Shown here in pieces: positions 18,588-28,012 of a DNA stretch of 64,000 nt. The stretch spans positions 81,959 through 145,958 of the forward strand of contig DEMN01000005.1 in the NCBI GenBank assembly GCA_002359215.1, given 5' to 3'. Source of the DNA: Flavobacteriales bacterium UBA2669 (lineage in GTDB: Bacteria; Bacteroidota; Bacteroidia; Flavobacteriales_E; Vicingaceae). Positions within the stretch are counted from its first letter, which is position 1. The number at the start of each line of letters is the position of its first letter. Both the position numbers and the translations under genes were made by a program. The notes under the pieces were generated by a model. The model searched no databases and was not told the origin of the DNA. It saw only the letters and a program-made list of their open reading frames with translations.

Positions 18588-20645
18588 TTGAAAAACACAC
18601 AGTTGAAAACACGCAACATATTGTACATACTACTTTTAGTTGCGTGTTTTTCTTTTCAATCTAAGGCTTCTAATCTCGATTCTTTATCAAAATATATAAG
18701 TTCTGCTTCTGAAGACACAACTAAAATTGAAGCTTTAATAAAACTAGGTAAAAAACTGAGAAATGGGCAAGTAGATTCTGCTACAACAATATTTCAACAA
18801 GCTCTACAACTTAGTAAAAAAATTAAATGGAGAAAAGGAGAAGCTTTAGCTTACGGTACGTTAGCCACATGTAAATCTATTCAATCGGATTACCCCGGAG
18901 CAATTGAATACTATTATAATGCCTTAGCCATTCATGAAGAACTAAATAACTTAGATGGAGTTGCAGTAATGTATGCCGGATTGGGAGTATTATATAAAAA
19001 TACCAATGACCTTGAAAAAGCATTGGAACTTCATAATAAAGCATTAGAAATTGATTTAAAAAGAGGTGACACAGCAAGAACCTCATTACACTACGGCAAT
19101 ATTGGTGTAGTATATAAACACCTTCAAGATTTTGATAAAGCATTGGAATATTATGGAAAAGCCTTGGAAATTGATACTAAAAATAACAATATTGATGGAC
19201 AATCAAGACATCTAGGAAATATAGGAGTGATTCATAAAAATTTAGAAAACTATGAAGAAGCCATTACTTATTATTTTAAAGCGTTAGAAATAAGTGAACA
19301 ACAAAATGATTTAGAAGGCATTTTAATAAAATCACAGAATTTAGGGAATTTATATATTTTGTTAGGAAAATATGCTGAAGCTGAAAAATATATTCAAAGA
19401 GCATTAGATTTATCTAACCAGTTAGGATCGTTAAATGGTTTATATTCTGGATATTCTAAACAAACTACATTATATGAACACATGGGAAGAGATAAAGAAG
19501 CTTTAAAAAGCTTACGCTTAGCCATGGCATATAAAGACAGTATTTTTAATGAAGAAAACAAAAAAGAAATTCTTCGTCAAGAAGTAAATTTTGAATTTGA
19601 AAAAAAACAAGCCATAGAACAAGCAGAGCATGAAAAAGAGCTTGCTGTAGCAGCTTCAGAACAAAAAAGACAACAATTATTTTTAGTGTTTTTGGCAGTT
19701 ATACTTTTAGCAGTAATAATCATTTCATTCATTATTTATAAATCCCTAAAAAACTCCAACAAACAAAAACAATTGATAGAGCAACAAAAATTTGAAGTAG
19801 AACAGCAAAAAATTATTGTAGATAATAAAAACAAGGAGATAACGGATAGTATTATTTATGCTCGAAGAATACAACAAGCCATATTACCACCCAAAGAAGT
19901 TTTAAGTAAAAACTTGGAAAATGGATTTATTCTTTATAAACCAAAAGATGTGGTAAGTGGAGACTTCTATTGGATGGAAAGTTCTGATATAAATACAAAT
20001 GGAGCATTAGAAAAGGCTATTTTCTTAGCTGCTGCCGATTGCACCGGACATGGAGTTCCCGGAGCCATGGTGAGCGTAGTCTGTAACAATGCATTAAACA
20101 GAGCTGTAAGAGAATTTAAACTAACCAATCCTGCTGAAATTTTAGATAAAGTGAGGTTATTAGTAATTGAAACGTTTGAAAAAAGTGAAGAAGAGGTAAA
20201 TGATGGAATGGACATTGCACTTTGTAGTTTAACGTTTCAAATTCCAAGTGCCGAGCTAAATGAATCGGAAACAGTAGCTACATTACAATATGCCGGGGCT
20301 AATAACGCTCTGTATATGGTAAAAACAAATGATAAAGAAAAACTAATAGAAATAAAACCTAACAAACAACCTATTGGTAAGGTTGACAATCCGGAACCAT
20401 TTACCCAACATACCATTAAGCTACAAAAAGGCGATACTATTTATATGTTTACGGATGGTTTTGCTGATCAATTTGGTGGTAAAAAAGGTAAAAAACTAAT
20501 GTACAAACCTTTTAAAAATCTACTACTTTCTATTCAAGACAAAACTATGAACGAGCAAAAAGCAATGTTAGGACAGTACTTTGAAGATTGGAAAGGCAAC
20601 CTAGAGCAGGTGGATGATGTATGTGTAATTGGTGTTAGAATATGA
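18588..20645 (+). CDS. TPR and SpoIIE-type phosphatase, membrane anchored (array copy 1)
   Basis: The 685-residue protein starts at a TTG with a signal peptide (to ~28), followed by about six tetratricopeptide repeats of 40 residues (~65-310, for example ALEYYGKALEIDTKNNN), a coiled coil, one membrane helix (~364-386) and a second coiled linker (NKEITDSIIYARRIQQAILPP). The SpoIIE/PP2C domain (~440-685) keeps SGDFYW, DCTGHGVPGAMVS, DGMD, AGANN, FTDGFADQFGG and DDVCVIGVRI. The layout puts the TPRs in the periplasm and the serine/threonine phosphatase in the cytoplasm, so it probably passes an outside signal inward. It is the first of three tandem paralogues. Partner proteins are not visible in the window. 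Confidence 0.88.
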   Translation: MKNTQLKTRNILYILLLVACFSFQSKASNLDSLSKYISSASEDTTKIEALIKLGKKLRNGQVDSATTIFQQALQLSKKIKWRKGEALAYGTLATCKSIQSDYPGAIEYYYNALAIHEELNNLDGVAVMYAGLGVLYKNTNDLEKALELHNKALEIDLKRGDTARTSLHYGNIGVVYKHLQDFDKALEYYGKALEIDTKNNNIDGQSRHLGNIGVIHKNLENYEEAITYYFKALEISEQQNDLEGILIKSQNLGNLYILLGKYAEAEKYIQRALDLSNQLGSLNGLYSGYSKQTTLYEHMGRDKEALKSLRLAMAYKDSIFNEENKKEILRQEVNFEFEKKQAIEQAEHEKELAVAASEQKRQQLFLVFLAVILLAVIIISFIIYKSLKNSNKQKQLIEQQKFEVEQQKIIVDNKNKEITDSIIYARRIQQAILPPKEVLSKNLENGFILYKPKDVVSGDFYWMESSDINTNGALEKAIFLAAADCTGHGVPGAMVSVVCNNALNRAVREFKLTNPAEILDKVRLLVIETFEKSEEEVNDGMDIALCSLTFQIPSAELNESETVATLQYAGANNALYMVKTNDKEKLIEIKPNKQPIGKVDNPEPFTQHTIKLQKGDTIYMFTDGFADQFGGKKGKKLMYKPFKNLLLSIQDKTMNEQKAMLGQYFEDWKGNLEQVDDVCVIGVRI

Positions 20646-20723
20646 TATAAAGTTTATATTAAGAAATAACCTGTTTTAAGAAAATCAAAAAGTCATTACT
20701 TTTATATCCTCAAAACCCACAAA

Positions 20724-22673
20724 ATGAAACTTAAATATCTATACTATATAATTATTTTTTTTATTTTCAGCAGTTCTTTATCCGCTCAAATTCCTCAACA
20801 ACAAATTGATAGTTTAATTAATAGTTTACCATCAATTACAGATAAACAAGAAAAAGTAAATACACTTAATATTATAGCTTGGAACATTAGTTATAATGAC
20901 TTTCAACAAGGAATTGACTATGCTTTACAATCTGCTAAAGAAGCTAAAGCAATTAATTATAATAAAGGATTATCCAAAGCCTATAATACATTGGGAACTA
21001 TTTATGCCGATTTAGGAATGTATAATGAAGCCCTAAAGTATTATAATCTTACTATTGAAATAAATAAGGAATATAATTTAAAAGACGGAATGGCAAGTGC
21101 TTATGCCAATATAGCTAATATTCATGCACATTTACAAAATTTTAAAACCGCAAAAGAATATTTTTTACTCTCAAACAATGAGTTTAAAGCTTTAGATAGA
21201 ATAGATTCTAAAGTAAAAACGGATTTATCATTATCGAAAGTTTATAAATCTTTAAATCAAGAAGATAGTGCTGAATATTATCTTGATGAAGCTTTCAAAT
21301 CAATTAAAAAAAAAGAAGCTAATATACATTTATTAGCTAACGTTTTTTTATATAAAGCACAAAACGAATTAGCTAAAAACAATTATGCAGAAACATTACT
21401 ATATCTTCAAGATGCAGAAGAAAAGTTTACTAAAGTAAATAGTCCTTACGATTTGTTTCAAGTTTACAATATTTATGGAGAGCTTTATTATCAACAAAAA
21501 AAATACAATCTTGCTATTAAATATTATACAGAAGGGTTAGATAAGTATTCTAAAAATAGTACTGTAACATTAAAAAGTGATGTTTACAAAGGCTTGTCGA
21601 ATAGTTATTTGGCAATTGGAAATTTCGCTCAGGCCCATGCTTATCAATCTAAACATATGTTAATTACAGACTCTATCAATAAAGAAAATTCTAATAACAG
21701 ATTGCTGGCAATGGAAAATGCCTTTAAAAATGAACGAAGTCAACTAGAGTTAGACAATTTAAAAAATATAAATAAATTGCAAGAAGCAGAAATCGAAAAA
21801 CAAAATACACAAAAAATTGCTATGGCAATTGGATTTTTTTTGATGCTTTTATTGGCATTTTTTATTTTTAGAAGCTATAAACAAAAAAAAAAATCCAACT
21901 TATTATTAGAAGAAAAAAATAAGGAAATAACAGACTCCATTACTTATGCCAAACGTATTCAAAATGCAATACTGCCATCAGATACAACCGTAAAAGAATA
22001 TTTGCCTAATAATTTTGTACTTTATCTTCCAAAAGATATTATAGCAGGAGATTTTTATTGGTTAGAGCGTAAAGATGATAACATACTATTTGCTGCTGCC
22101 GATTGTACTGGACATGGAGTTCCGGGAGCTATGGTAAGCGTGGTTTGTAATAATGCCTTAAATAGAACGGTTAGAGAATATGGGCTAACCAATCCTGCAG
22201 AAATTCTAAATAAAACCAGAGAGATAGTTGTTCAAGAATTTGAAAAAAGTGATGAAGATGTGAAAGATGGAATGGACATTTCCCTTTGTTGCCTCGATCT
22301 TTCAGGAAGTTATGCAATACTGCAATGGGCAGGAGCTAATAACCCGCTTTGGATTATTAGAAAACACGAACTTATAGAAGTTAAGCCTAACAAACAACCT
22401 ATTGGAAAAACTGATAATCCACTTTCGTTTACAACACACGAAATACAACTCCAAAAAGGAGATACTATTTATGTTTTTACAGATGGTTTTGCTGATCAAT
22501 TCGGAGGTCCTAAAGGCAAAAAATTTATGTATAAACCATTCAAAGAATTACTTTTATCCATTCAAAATAAAACGATGGAGGAACAAAAAATAGTGTTGGA
22601 ACAGCACTTTGAAAATTGGAGAGGAAGTTTAGAACAAGTAGATGATGTTTGTGTGATTGGAGTTCGAGCATAA
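20724..22673 (+). CDS. TPR and SpoIIE-type phosphatase, membrane anchored (array copy 2)
   Basis: The 649-residue protein has a signal peptide (to ~22), TPRs at ~60-310 that are less regular than in its neighbours, a membrane helix at ~365-386 ahead of a very basic KKKKSN turn, the linker NKEITDSITYAKRIQNAILPS and a SpoIIE domain at ~429-649 with AGDFYW, DCTGHGVPGAMVSVV, DGMD, AGANN and FTDGFADQFGG. All phosphatase motifs are present. A 124-base block near its 3' end (22503-22626) is identical to the same place in copy 3, while the flanks differ, suggesting gene conversion. It lies 78 bases after copy 1 and 33 bases before copy 3. Confidence 0.88.
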   Translation: MKLKYLYYIIIFFIFSSSLSAQIPQQQIDSLINSLPSITDKQEKVNTLNIIAWNISYNDFQQGIDYALQSAKEAKAINYNKGLSKAYNTLGTIYADLGMYNEALKYYNLTIEINKEYNLKDGMASAYANIANIHAHLQNFKTAKEYFLLSNNEFKALDRIDSKVKTDLSLSKVYKSLNQEDSAEYYLDEAFKSIKKKEANIHLLANVFLYKAQNELAKNNYAETLLYLQDAEEKFTKVNSPYDLFQVYNIYGELYYQQKKYNLAIKYYTEGLDKYSKNSTVTLKSDVYKGLSNSYLAIGNFAQAHAYQSKHMLITDSINKENSNNRLLAMENAFKNERSQLELDNLKNINKLQEAEIEKQNTQKIAMAIGFFLMLLLAFFIFRSYKQKKKSNLLLEEKNKEITDSITYAKRIQNAILPSDTTVKEYLPNNFVLYLPKDIIAGDFYWLERKDDNILFAAADCTGHGVPGAMVSVVCNNALNRTVREYGLTNPAEILNKTREIVVQEFEKSDEDVKDGMDISLCCLDLSGSYAILQWAGANNPLWIIRKHELIEVKPNKQPIGKTDNPLSFTTHEIQLQKGDTIYVFTDGFADQFGGPKGKKFMYKPFKELLLSIQNKTMEEQKIVLEQHFENWRGSLEQVDDVCVIGVRA

Positions 22674-22706
22674 TTTCAAATATTTTCACGAAAAAATTAA
22701 CTAAAA

Positions 22707-24833
22707 ATGAAAAAAATATTTTTTGCAACGTTATTATTATGCTCAAACGTAAACATCACTATCGCACAAACTAACCTAGACTCTCTCTATGTAGTTTGGA
22801 AAGACTCTACTCAGATTGATTCTATCCGTGTAAAAGCATTTTATAAATTTATAGTCCATGGAGCCCTTTACAACCAACCTGATAGTGCTTTCTTATTTGC
22901 AGAACAACTTTTTATTTTTGCCAAAAAGAAAAAACTTAAAAAATCAATGGCAACTGCACGTATTGTGCAAGGAGTATCATTTGATTTAAGAAGTGATTAT
23001 ACCAACGCTTTAAAATATTATGCCGAAAGCTTAAAAATATACCAAAATATTGGAAATAAAGAAGGAATAGCAAGTTCTCTAGTAAATATGGGTACTATTT
23101 TTAATTACCAAAGCGATTATATCAACGCTATAAACTATTACAGCCAAGGCTTAAAAATATATGAAGAAATAGGAGACAAAAAAGGCGTAGCAACTTCTCA
23201 GCTCAACATCGGACTAATTTATTTTAGTCAAGGTGATAATACTAAAGCCCTCAATTACTTCTCCAAAAGTTTAAAAATAAAAGAAGAAATTGGAGATAAA
23301 AAAGGTCTTATTAAACCTTTAATCAACTTAGGAATAATTTACAAAAATCAAGGCGATTATACTAAAGCTATGAGTTATATTACTCAAAGTTTAAAACTAT
23401 CCGAAGAAATAGGAAGTAAAAATGATATTGCTAGTTCTTTCGCCAACATTGGAAATATCTATTATGAACAAGGCAATTACACTAAAGCTCTCAATTACTT
23501 CTCTAAAAGTCTAAAAATAGCTGAAGAAATAGGAAATAAAAAAAATATTGCTTTAACACTAAACAATATTGGTCTTATATATGCTAATCAAGGCAATCAT
23601 CAAAAAGCCATAGTAATTATCCAAAAAGCATTAAATGTAGCACAAAAAATTGGTGCCCCTGTAGAAATAAGAGAAGCTTCATTTTCACTTTTTAAATCTT
23701 ATAAAGCGACCAAACAATATTTTAAAGCTTTAGAAATGTACGAGTTATACATTAACAGCAAAGAAAGTATATTAAGTGAAGAAAGTCAGCGTGCTGTAAT
23801 TCAAAAAGAATTTCAATATAATTACGAAAAACAAACAGCTATAGATAGTATAAAAGCAGCTGAAACAAAAAAAGTAGTTGATGCACAAATTACAGCACAG
23901 CAAGCAGAAATCAAAGTCAAGAAAAATCAACAATATGGGTTGTTTGGAGGTTTATTGCTAACGGTGGTGTTTGCCGGATTTATGTATAACCGTTTTCGAA
24001 TAACTAGAAACCAAAAACGAATTATCCAAGAGAAAGAAAAAGAAACCCACCGACAAAAAGAAATTATTGAAGAAAAACATAAAGAAATAACCGATAGTAT
24101 TAATTATGCTGAACGAATACAACGCAGTTTTTTGGCAACCACCGAAATCTTAGACGAACACCTAAAAGATTATTTTGTGTTTTTCAAACCAAAAGATGTA
24201 GTAAGTGGTGATTTTTATTGGGCAGGAGAATTAAATAATGGAAATTTTGCATTTTCTTGTGCCGATAGCACCGGACACGGTGTTCCTGGAGCTATTATGA
24301 GTATTCTCAACATTTCAAGTTTAGAAAAATCAATTGAAGAGGAAACAGAACCTCATGCAATTCTTAACGAAACACGAAGAATTATTATTGAGCGTTTGAA
24401 AAAAGATGGTAGTCCTTCAGGCGGAAAAGATGGAATGGATTGTTCTGTATTAGTACTCAATCCAGAAAAAACAAATCTCACTTTTGCTGCGGCTAACAAT
24501 CCTATTTTAATTGTAAGAAATAACGAACTCATAGAGTTTAAAGCAGATAAAATGCCAGTTGGCAAGCATGATAAAGACATGGAATCATTCTCTTTACACA
24601 CTGTTACTCTTCAAAAAAAGGACGTTATTTACACACTTACTGATGGTTTTGCCGACCAATTTGGAGGTCCTAAAGGCAAAAAATTTATGTATAAACCATT
24701 CAAAGAATTACTTTTATCCATTCAAAATAAAACGATGGAGGAACAAAAAATAGTGTTGGAACAGCACTTTGAAAATTGGAGAGGAAATATAGAACAAGTA
24801 GATGATGTATGTGTTATAGGTGTTAGAATTTAA
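22707..24833 (+). CDS. TPR and SpoIIE-type phosphatase, membrane anchored (array copy 3)
   Basis: The 708-residue protein has a signal peptide (to ~20) and about six very regular 40-residue TPRs (~95-350; consensus GDYTKALNYFSKSLKI.EEIGDKK), a membrane helix at ~410-428, a long basic coiled linker (EKHKEITDSINYAERIQRSFL) and a SpoIIE domain at ~488-708 with SGDFYW, STGHGVPGAIMS, GGKDGMD and LTDGFADQFGG. Where copies 1 and 2 have ADCTGHG, this copy has ADSTGHG. It lacks the VVCNNALNR segment of copies 1 and 2 but shares their C-terminus, partly by a 124-base identical block with copy 2. It converges on holB with only 10 bases between the stops. Confidence 0.88.
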   Translation: MKKIFFATLLLCSNVNITIAQTNLDSLYVVWKDSTQIDSIRVKAFYKFIVHGALYNQPDSAFLFAEQLFIFAKKKKLKKSMATARIVQGVSFDLRSDYTNALKYYAESLKIYQNIGNKEGIASSLVNMGTIFNYQSDYINAINYYSQGLKIYEEIGDKKGVATSQLNIGLIYFSQGDNTKALNYFSKSLKIKEEIGDKKGLIKPLINLGIIYKNQGDYTKAMSYITQSLKLSEEIGSKNDIASSFANIGNIYYEQGNYTKALNYFSKSLKIAEEIGNKKNIALTLNNIGLIYANQGNHQKAIVIIQKALNVAQKIGAPVEIREASFSLFKSYKATKQYFKALEMYELYINSKESILSEESQRAVIQKEFQYNYEKQTAIDSIKAAETKKVVDAQITAQQAEIKVKKNQQYGLFGGLLLTVVFAGFMYNRFRITRNQKRIIQEKEKETHRQKEIIEEKHKEITDSINYAERIQRSFLATTEILDEHLKDYFVFFKPKDVVSGDFYWAGELNNGNFAFSCADSTGHGVPGAIMSILNISSLEKSIEEETEPHAILNETRRIIIERLKKDGSPSGGKDGMDCSVLVLNPEKTNLTFAAANNPILIVRNNELIEFKADKMPVGKHDKDMESFSLHTVTLQKKDVIYTLTDGFADQFGGPKGKKFMYKPFKELLLSIQNKTMEEQKIVLEQHFENWRGNIEQVDDVCVIGVRI

Positions 24834-24843
24834 TATCTAAGTT

Positions 24844-25989
24844 CTACTCTAAAACAGGCTGTTTAACCCTTAATAATTTGGTAAGTTTTAAAGCGACATC
24901 TAAAAAAATAGGTTTTGGATTACCGTTTCTTTCAATGTGGTAAGCAGCTTCATCAAACAAAGCAATAATATCTAAACAATTAGCACCATGCACAAAAGGA
25001 GCAAATTTATCTAAAAACTGAGCTTCTTGAGAAGTTTTTTTGCCAACAGCATTGCTACCATAATTCATCATTAAACTTTCTCTCACCAAGTGTAAAGCAT
25101 AATTCAAAAATTGCTTTTGTTTTTCCCTGCCAATCTTTGCCATTTCATCTGTCCAATCTATTAAACCGGGAACATTTGCCACAAAAGCAGAACGCATCAT
25201 CTGAATAAACATTTCTCTAAAATAAGTAGAATTATCCATCTGATTTAACAACTGTTTTAACTCATTTACACTTCCATTTGCCATTAGAGCAATATCTTTT
25301 GCTTTTTGAGCATCTACCTGATGTTTTTCCATAGCATATTGAGCTAACTCATTTTCATCTACCGCATTAATTTTTAAGATTTGAACCCTTGAAATAATGG
25401 TTGGCAAAAGTTCTTCTACATCAGCAGCAACAAGTAAGAAAAGTGTTTTTTGCGGAGGTTCTTCCAGTATTTTAAGTAATTTGTTTGCAGAAGCAGCATT
25501 CATCTTTTCAGGATACCAAATGATCATGGTTTTATAAGGTGCTTCATACGTTTTTAGACTAAGGGTTTTTAAAATTTCAGCACTTTCTTTAGAACTTATA
25601 AGCAATTGCTTGTTGCCTGTTTCTGCTATTTCTTGCCATTCTTCCAAACTCATGTAAGGATTTTCTAAAAATGAAGCTCTCCAACTTTCAATAAAATTGT
25701 TGCTTACAGGGTCTTTTTTTACTTTCTCGTTGGTGGCTACAGGAAAAACAAAATGAATATCTGGATGAACCAGTTTACTGACCTTAACACATGATGAACA
25801 AGTGCCGCAAGCATCATTTTTCGTTTTATTTAAACAATATAAATACTGAACATAAGCCAATGCCATAGCTAAATTACCACTTCCCTCTTTTCCTAAAAAA
25901 AGTTGAGCATGACTAATTCTTTCGCTATTAATAATTGTAATTAATTTTTGCTTAATGGCTTGATGTCCAACTATATCTTTGAATAACAT
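24844..25989 (-). CDS. holB: DNA polymerase III delta' subunit
   Basis: The 381-residue protein follows the clamp-loader delta' pattern: FKDIVGHQAIKQKL, then RISHAQLFLGKEGSG, a four-cysteine zinc site (CLNKTKNDACGTCSSC), KTMIIWYPEKMN, NKLLKILEEPP and the sensor-1/SRC motif TIISRVQIL. Delta' is part of the complex that loads the sliding clamp at the replication fork. The P-loop ends GSGN instead of GSGKT, as expected for delta', which does not bind ATP productively. A DnaX gene would be longer and have an intact P-loop, so delta' fits better. It starts at 25989, transcribed away from pgk. Confidence 0.9.
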   Translation of the reverse strand: MLFKDIVGHQAIKQKLITIINSERISHAQLFLGKEGSGNLAMALAYVQYLYCLNKTKNDACGTCSSCVKVSKLVHPDIHFVFPVATNEKVKKDPVSNNFIESWRASFLENPYMSLEEWQEIAETGNKQLLISSKESAEILKTLSLKTYEAPYKTMIIWYPEKMNAASANKLLKILEEPPQKTLFLLVAADVEELLPTIISRVQILKINAVDENELAQYAMEKHQVDAQKAKDIALMANGSVNELKQLLNQMDNSTYFREMFIQMMRSAFVANVPGLIDWTDEMAKIGREKQKQFLNYALHLVRESLMMNYGSNAVGKKTSQEAQFLDKFAPFVHGANCLDIIALFDEAAYHIERNGNPKPIFLDVALKLTKLLRVKQPVLE

Positions 25990-26040
25990 GGTAATGCTAA
26001 TTTATACACTTTAAATATGAGCTAAATTAAGAAGAAATTT

Positions 26041-26048
26041 TACCTTTG
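26041..26048 (+). promoter_or_regulatory. -7 promoter element for pgk
   Basis: TACCTTTG matches TAnnTTTG exactly. Transcription would begin near 26055, which supports the pgk start at 26115 and rules out the upstream in-frame codon at 26046. No spaced TTG is seen. Confidence 0.5.
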
Positions 26049-26114
26049 CCGCAAATAAATTTTTCGAGTTTACTTAACTTAAAAATTAAACCTTTTAAAC
26101 ATCGACCATTTTTT

Positions 26115-27305
26115 ATGAATACAATTGACAATTTTAATTTTTCAGGAAAAAAAGCATTAATACGAGTAGATTTTAATGTACCGCTCAACGATAAATTTGA
26201 AGTTACTGATGATACCAGAATTTCAGCATCTATTCCTAGCATAAAAAAAATATTAAATGATGGCGGAGCTGTAATTTTAATGTCTCACTTAGGAAGACCA
26301 AAAGATGGTCCGGAAGATAAATTTTCTTTAAAACACACCGTTGCTACTTTGGAAAAATTAGTTGGAGCTCCAGTTAAATTTGCAAACGATTGTATAGGAA
26401 AAGAAGCTACAGAAAAAGCCGCTCAACTAAAAAGTGGAGAAGTGTTATTGTTAGAAAACCTTAGATTTTATACTGAAGAAACCAAAGGTGATGTAGCTTT
26501 TGCAGAAAAATTGGCTAAATTGGGAGATATTTATGTGAACGATGCTTTTGGAACAGCACATAGAGCTCATGCATCAACGGCTATTATTGCTCAGTTCTTT
26601 TCTCATAATAAGTATTTTGGTTATTTATTAGCCAAAGAAATTGAAAGCGTTTCTAAAGTATTAAAAAACAATGTTAAGCCGGTAACAGCTATAGTTGGTG
26701 GAGCCAAAGTTTCGAGCAAAATAATTATTATAGAAAATTTACTAGATAGTATTGACAACCTAATTATTGGCGGTGGAATGGTCTTCACCTTCATTAAAGC
26801 GTTAGGAGGGAATATTGGTAATTCGTTAGTTGAAGATGATTTTTTAGCCACTGCCAAAGAAATTTTAGAAAAAGCTAAAGCTAAAAATGTGACCGTTTTC
26901 TTACCGGAAGATAGTGTTACCTCAACAGCATTTAATAACGAAAGCGAAGTGAAAATTTTCGACACCAACAATATTCCTTATGGATGGATGGGCTTAGATA
27001 TTGGTGAAAAAGCCATTGCAGCTTATAGCAACTGTATAAAAAATTCTAAAACTATTTTGTGGAATGGACCAATGGGCGTTTTTGAAATGAGCAACTTTGA
27101 AAAAGGAACTAAAAATGTTGCAGAGGCTATTGCAGAAGCAACTTCAAATGGAGCCTTCTCTTTAGTTGGTGGTGGTGATTCTGTTGCTGCTGTAAACCAA
27201 TTTAACTTAGCAGAAAAGATGAGTCATGTAAGTACTGGTGGTGGTGCTATGTTAGAATATTTAGAAGGAAAAACCTTACCGGGAATTGCCGCGATATTGG
27301 ATTAA
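26115..27305 (+). CDS. pgk: Phosphoglycerate kinase
   Basis: PGK transfers phosphate between 1,3-bisphosphoglycerate and ADP in glycolysis. The signatures are complete: RVDFNVPL near the N-terminus, the substrate-binding SHLGRPKDGPE, NDAFGTAHRAHAS, the hinge region, WNGPMGVFE and the nucleotide-binding GGGDSVAA, with an ending STGGGAMLEYLEGKTLPGI. From the ATG at 26115 the protein has 396 residues, the normal length; an upstream in-frame extension to 26046 overlaps the promoter-like element and is rejected. Its stop overlaps by four bases the stop of the convergent lipoprotein gene. Confidence 0.96.
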   Translation: MNTIDNFNFSGKKALIRVDFNVPLNDKFEVTDDTRISASIPSIKKILNDGGAVILMSHLGRPKDGPEDKFSLKHTVATLEKLVGAPVKFANDCIGKEATEKAAQLKSGEVLLLENLRFYTEETKGDVAFAEKLAKLGDIYVNDAFGTAHRAHASTAIIAQFFSHNKYFGYLLAKEIESVSKVLKNNVKPVTAIVGGAKVSSKIIIIENLLDSIDNLIIGGGMVFTFIKALGGNIGNSLVEDDFLATAKEILEKAKAKNVTVFLPEDSVTSTAFNNESEVKIFDTNNIPYGWMGLDIGEKAIAAYSNCIKNSKTILWNGPMGVFEMSNFEKGTKNVAEAIAEATSNGAFSLVGGGDSVAAVNQFNLAEKMSHVSTGGGAMLEYLEGKTLPGIAAILD

Positions 27306-27865
27306 AAACCCGATTTCTTTAAATATACTTTGATTTTTTCATGTTCAGGAGAATTTTTTCTATAAAACTCTAGCGACTTGTCGAACATTTTTTCTTCGGT
27401 GATATTTTCTGTGAAAAAATTGGTCAATTCTTGTTGAGTAATAGAATCGGATGTTAATTTTTCGGTAGCTAATTTTTCATCAACATACTGAAAATTAAAT
27501 ACATTTTTACTCTCCCAATTCACTTTCCCGAATATAAATCCAATATCTTTATTTTCAATATTATAAACAACAACATCTTTAATTTTTGTGCCGAAAACTC
27601 TATACGCATTAGCTTCTTTCACTCTGCCCGATGCATCAAACTTTTTACTTCTAACATCCATCACTTTTGTATTTAATTTACTGATAGTCAATTCATCTCT
27701 ATCCCCATTTTCATGAAAAGCTACCCACTCGCCCAATAAATTTTTTTCAAACTTTTCAGCATTCTCATAATCAGTAAGTCCCACCTCAGATTGATACGGA
27801 CAACCAACAATAACAAAGGCAAGAAATACCGTCAACACATAAAACTTAAATCTATTAAAAATCAT
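27302..27865 (-). CDS. Lipoprotein of unknown function
   Basis: From the ATG at 27865 the protein is about 187 residues with an N-terminal hydrophobic helix ending in a lipobox (LAFVIVGC), so it should be lipidated at that cysteine and held at a membrane. The frame is open upstream to 27913, but the shorter start gives a proper lipoprotein signal peptide. The mature part includes GEWVAFHENGDRDELTI and reads as a small beta-rich domain followed by a helical tail; I do not recognise it. It converges with pgk, the two genes overlapping by four bases at their stops. Confidence 0.72.
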   Translation of the reverse strand: MIFNRFKFYVLTVFLAFVIVGCPYQSEVGLTDYENAEKFEKNLLGEWVAFHENGDRDELTISKLNTKVMDVRSKKFDASGRVKEANAYRVFGTKIKDVVVYNIENKDIGFIFGKVNWESKNVFNFQYVDEKLATEKLTSDSITQQELTNFFTENITEEKMFDKSLEFYRKNSPEHEKIKVYLKKSGF

Positions 27866-27976
27866 AATTAACATTTTGATAAGTAATTTGTTAGCAAGCA
27901 AAATTAACACCATAAATATAAATAATATAATCTAAACTAAAAAATTGTATTTTCGCAACAAAGCAATAGTATTTAT

Positions 27977-27984
27977 TATCTTTG
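27977..27984 (+). promoter_or_regulatory. -7 promoter element for the acyltransferase gene
   Basis: TATCTTTG matches TAnnTTTG exactly and lies 28 bases before the TTG start at 28013. The nearest upstream TTG (27945-27947) is 29 bases away, longer than usual. Confidence 0.5.
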
Positions 27985-28012
27985 TCGTTCTTACATAGAA
28001 AATATATTTATT

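Noticed and set aside
22981..23620. Regular repeats every 120 bases, checked as a possible CRISPR or satellite
   Set aside because: The repeats are in frame and code for 40-residue TPR units; there are no unique spacers of constant length between identical repeats.
24343..24761. Open frames in other phases of the phosphatase genes, including one repeated in copies 2 and 3
   Set aside because: They are shadows. The repeated one arises only because the 124-base block is identical in both genes.
25800..25930. holB considered as dnaX (tau/gamma)
   Set aside because: The P-loop ends in GSGN and the length is 381 residues, which fits delta' and not DnaX.
26046..26114. Longer pgk frame starting at 26046
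   Set aside because: It overlaps an exact -7 promoter element and adds residues absent from normal PGKs.
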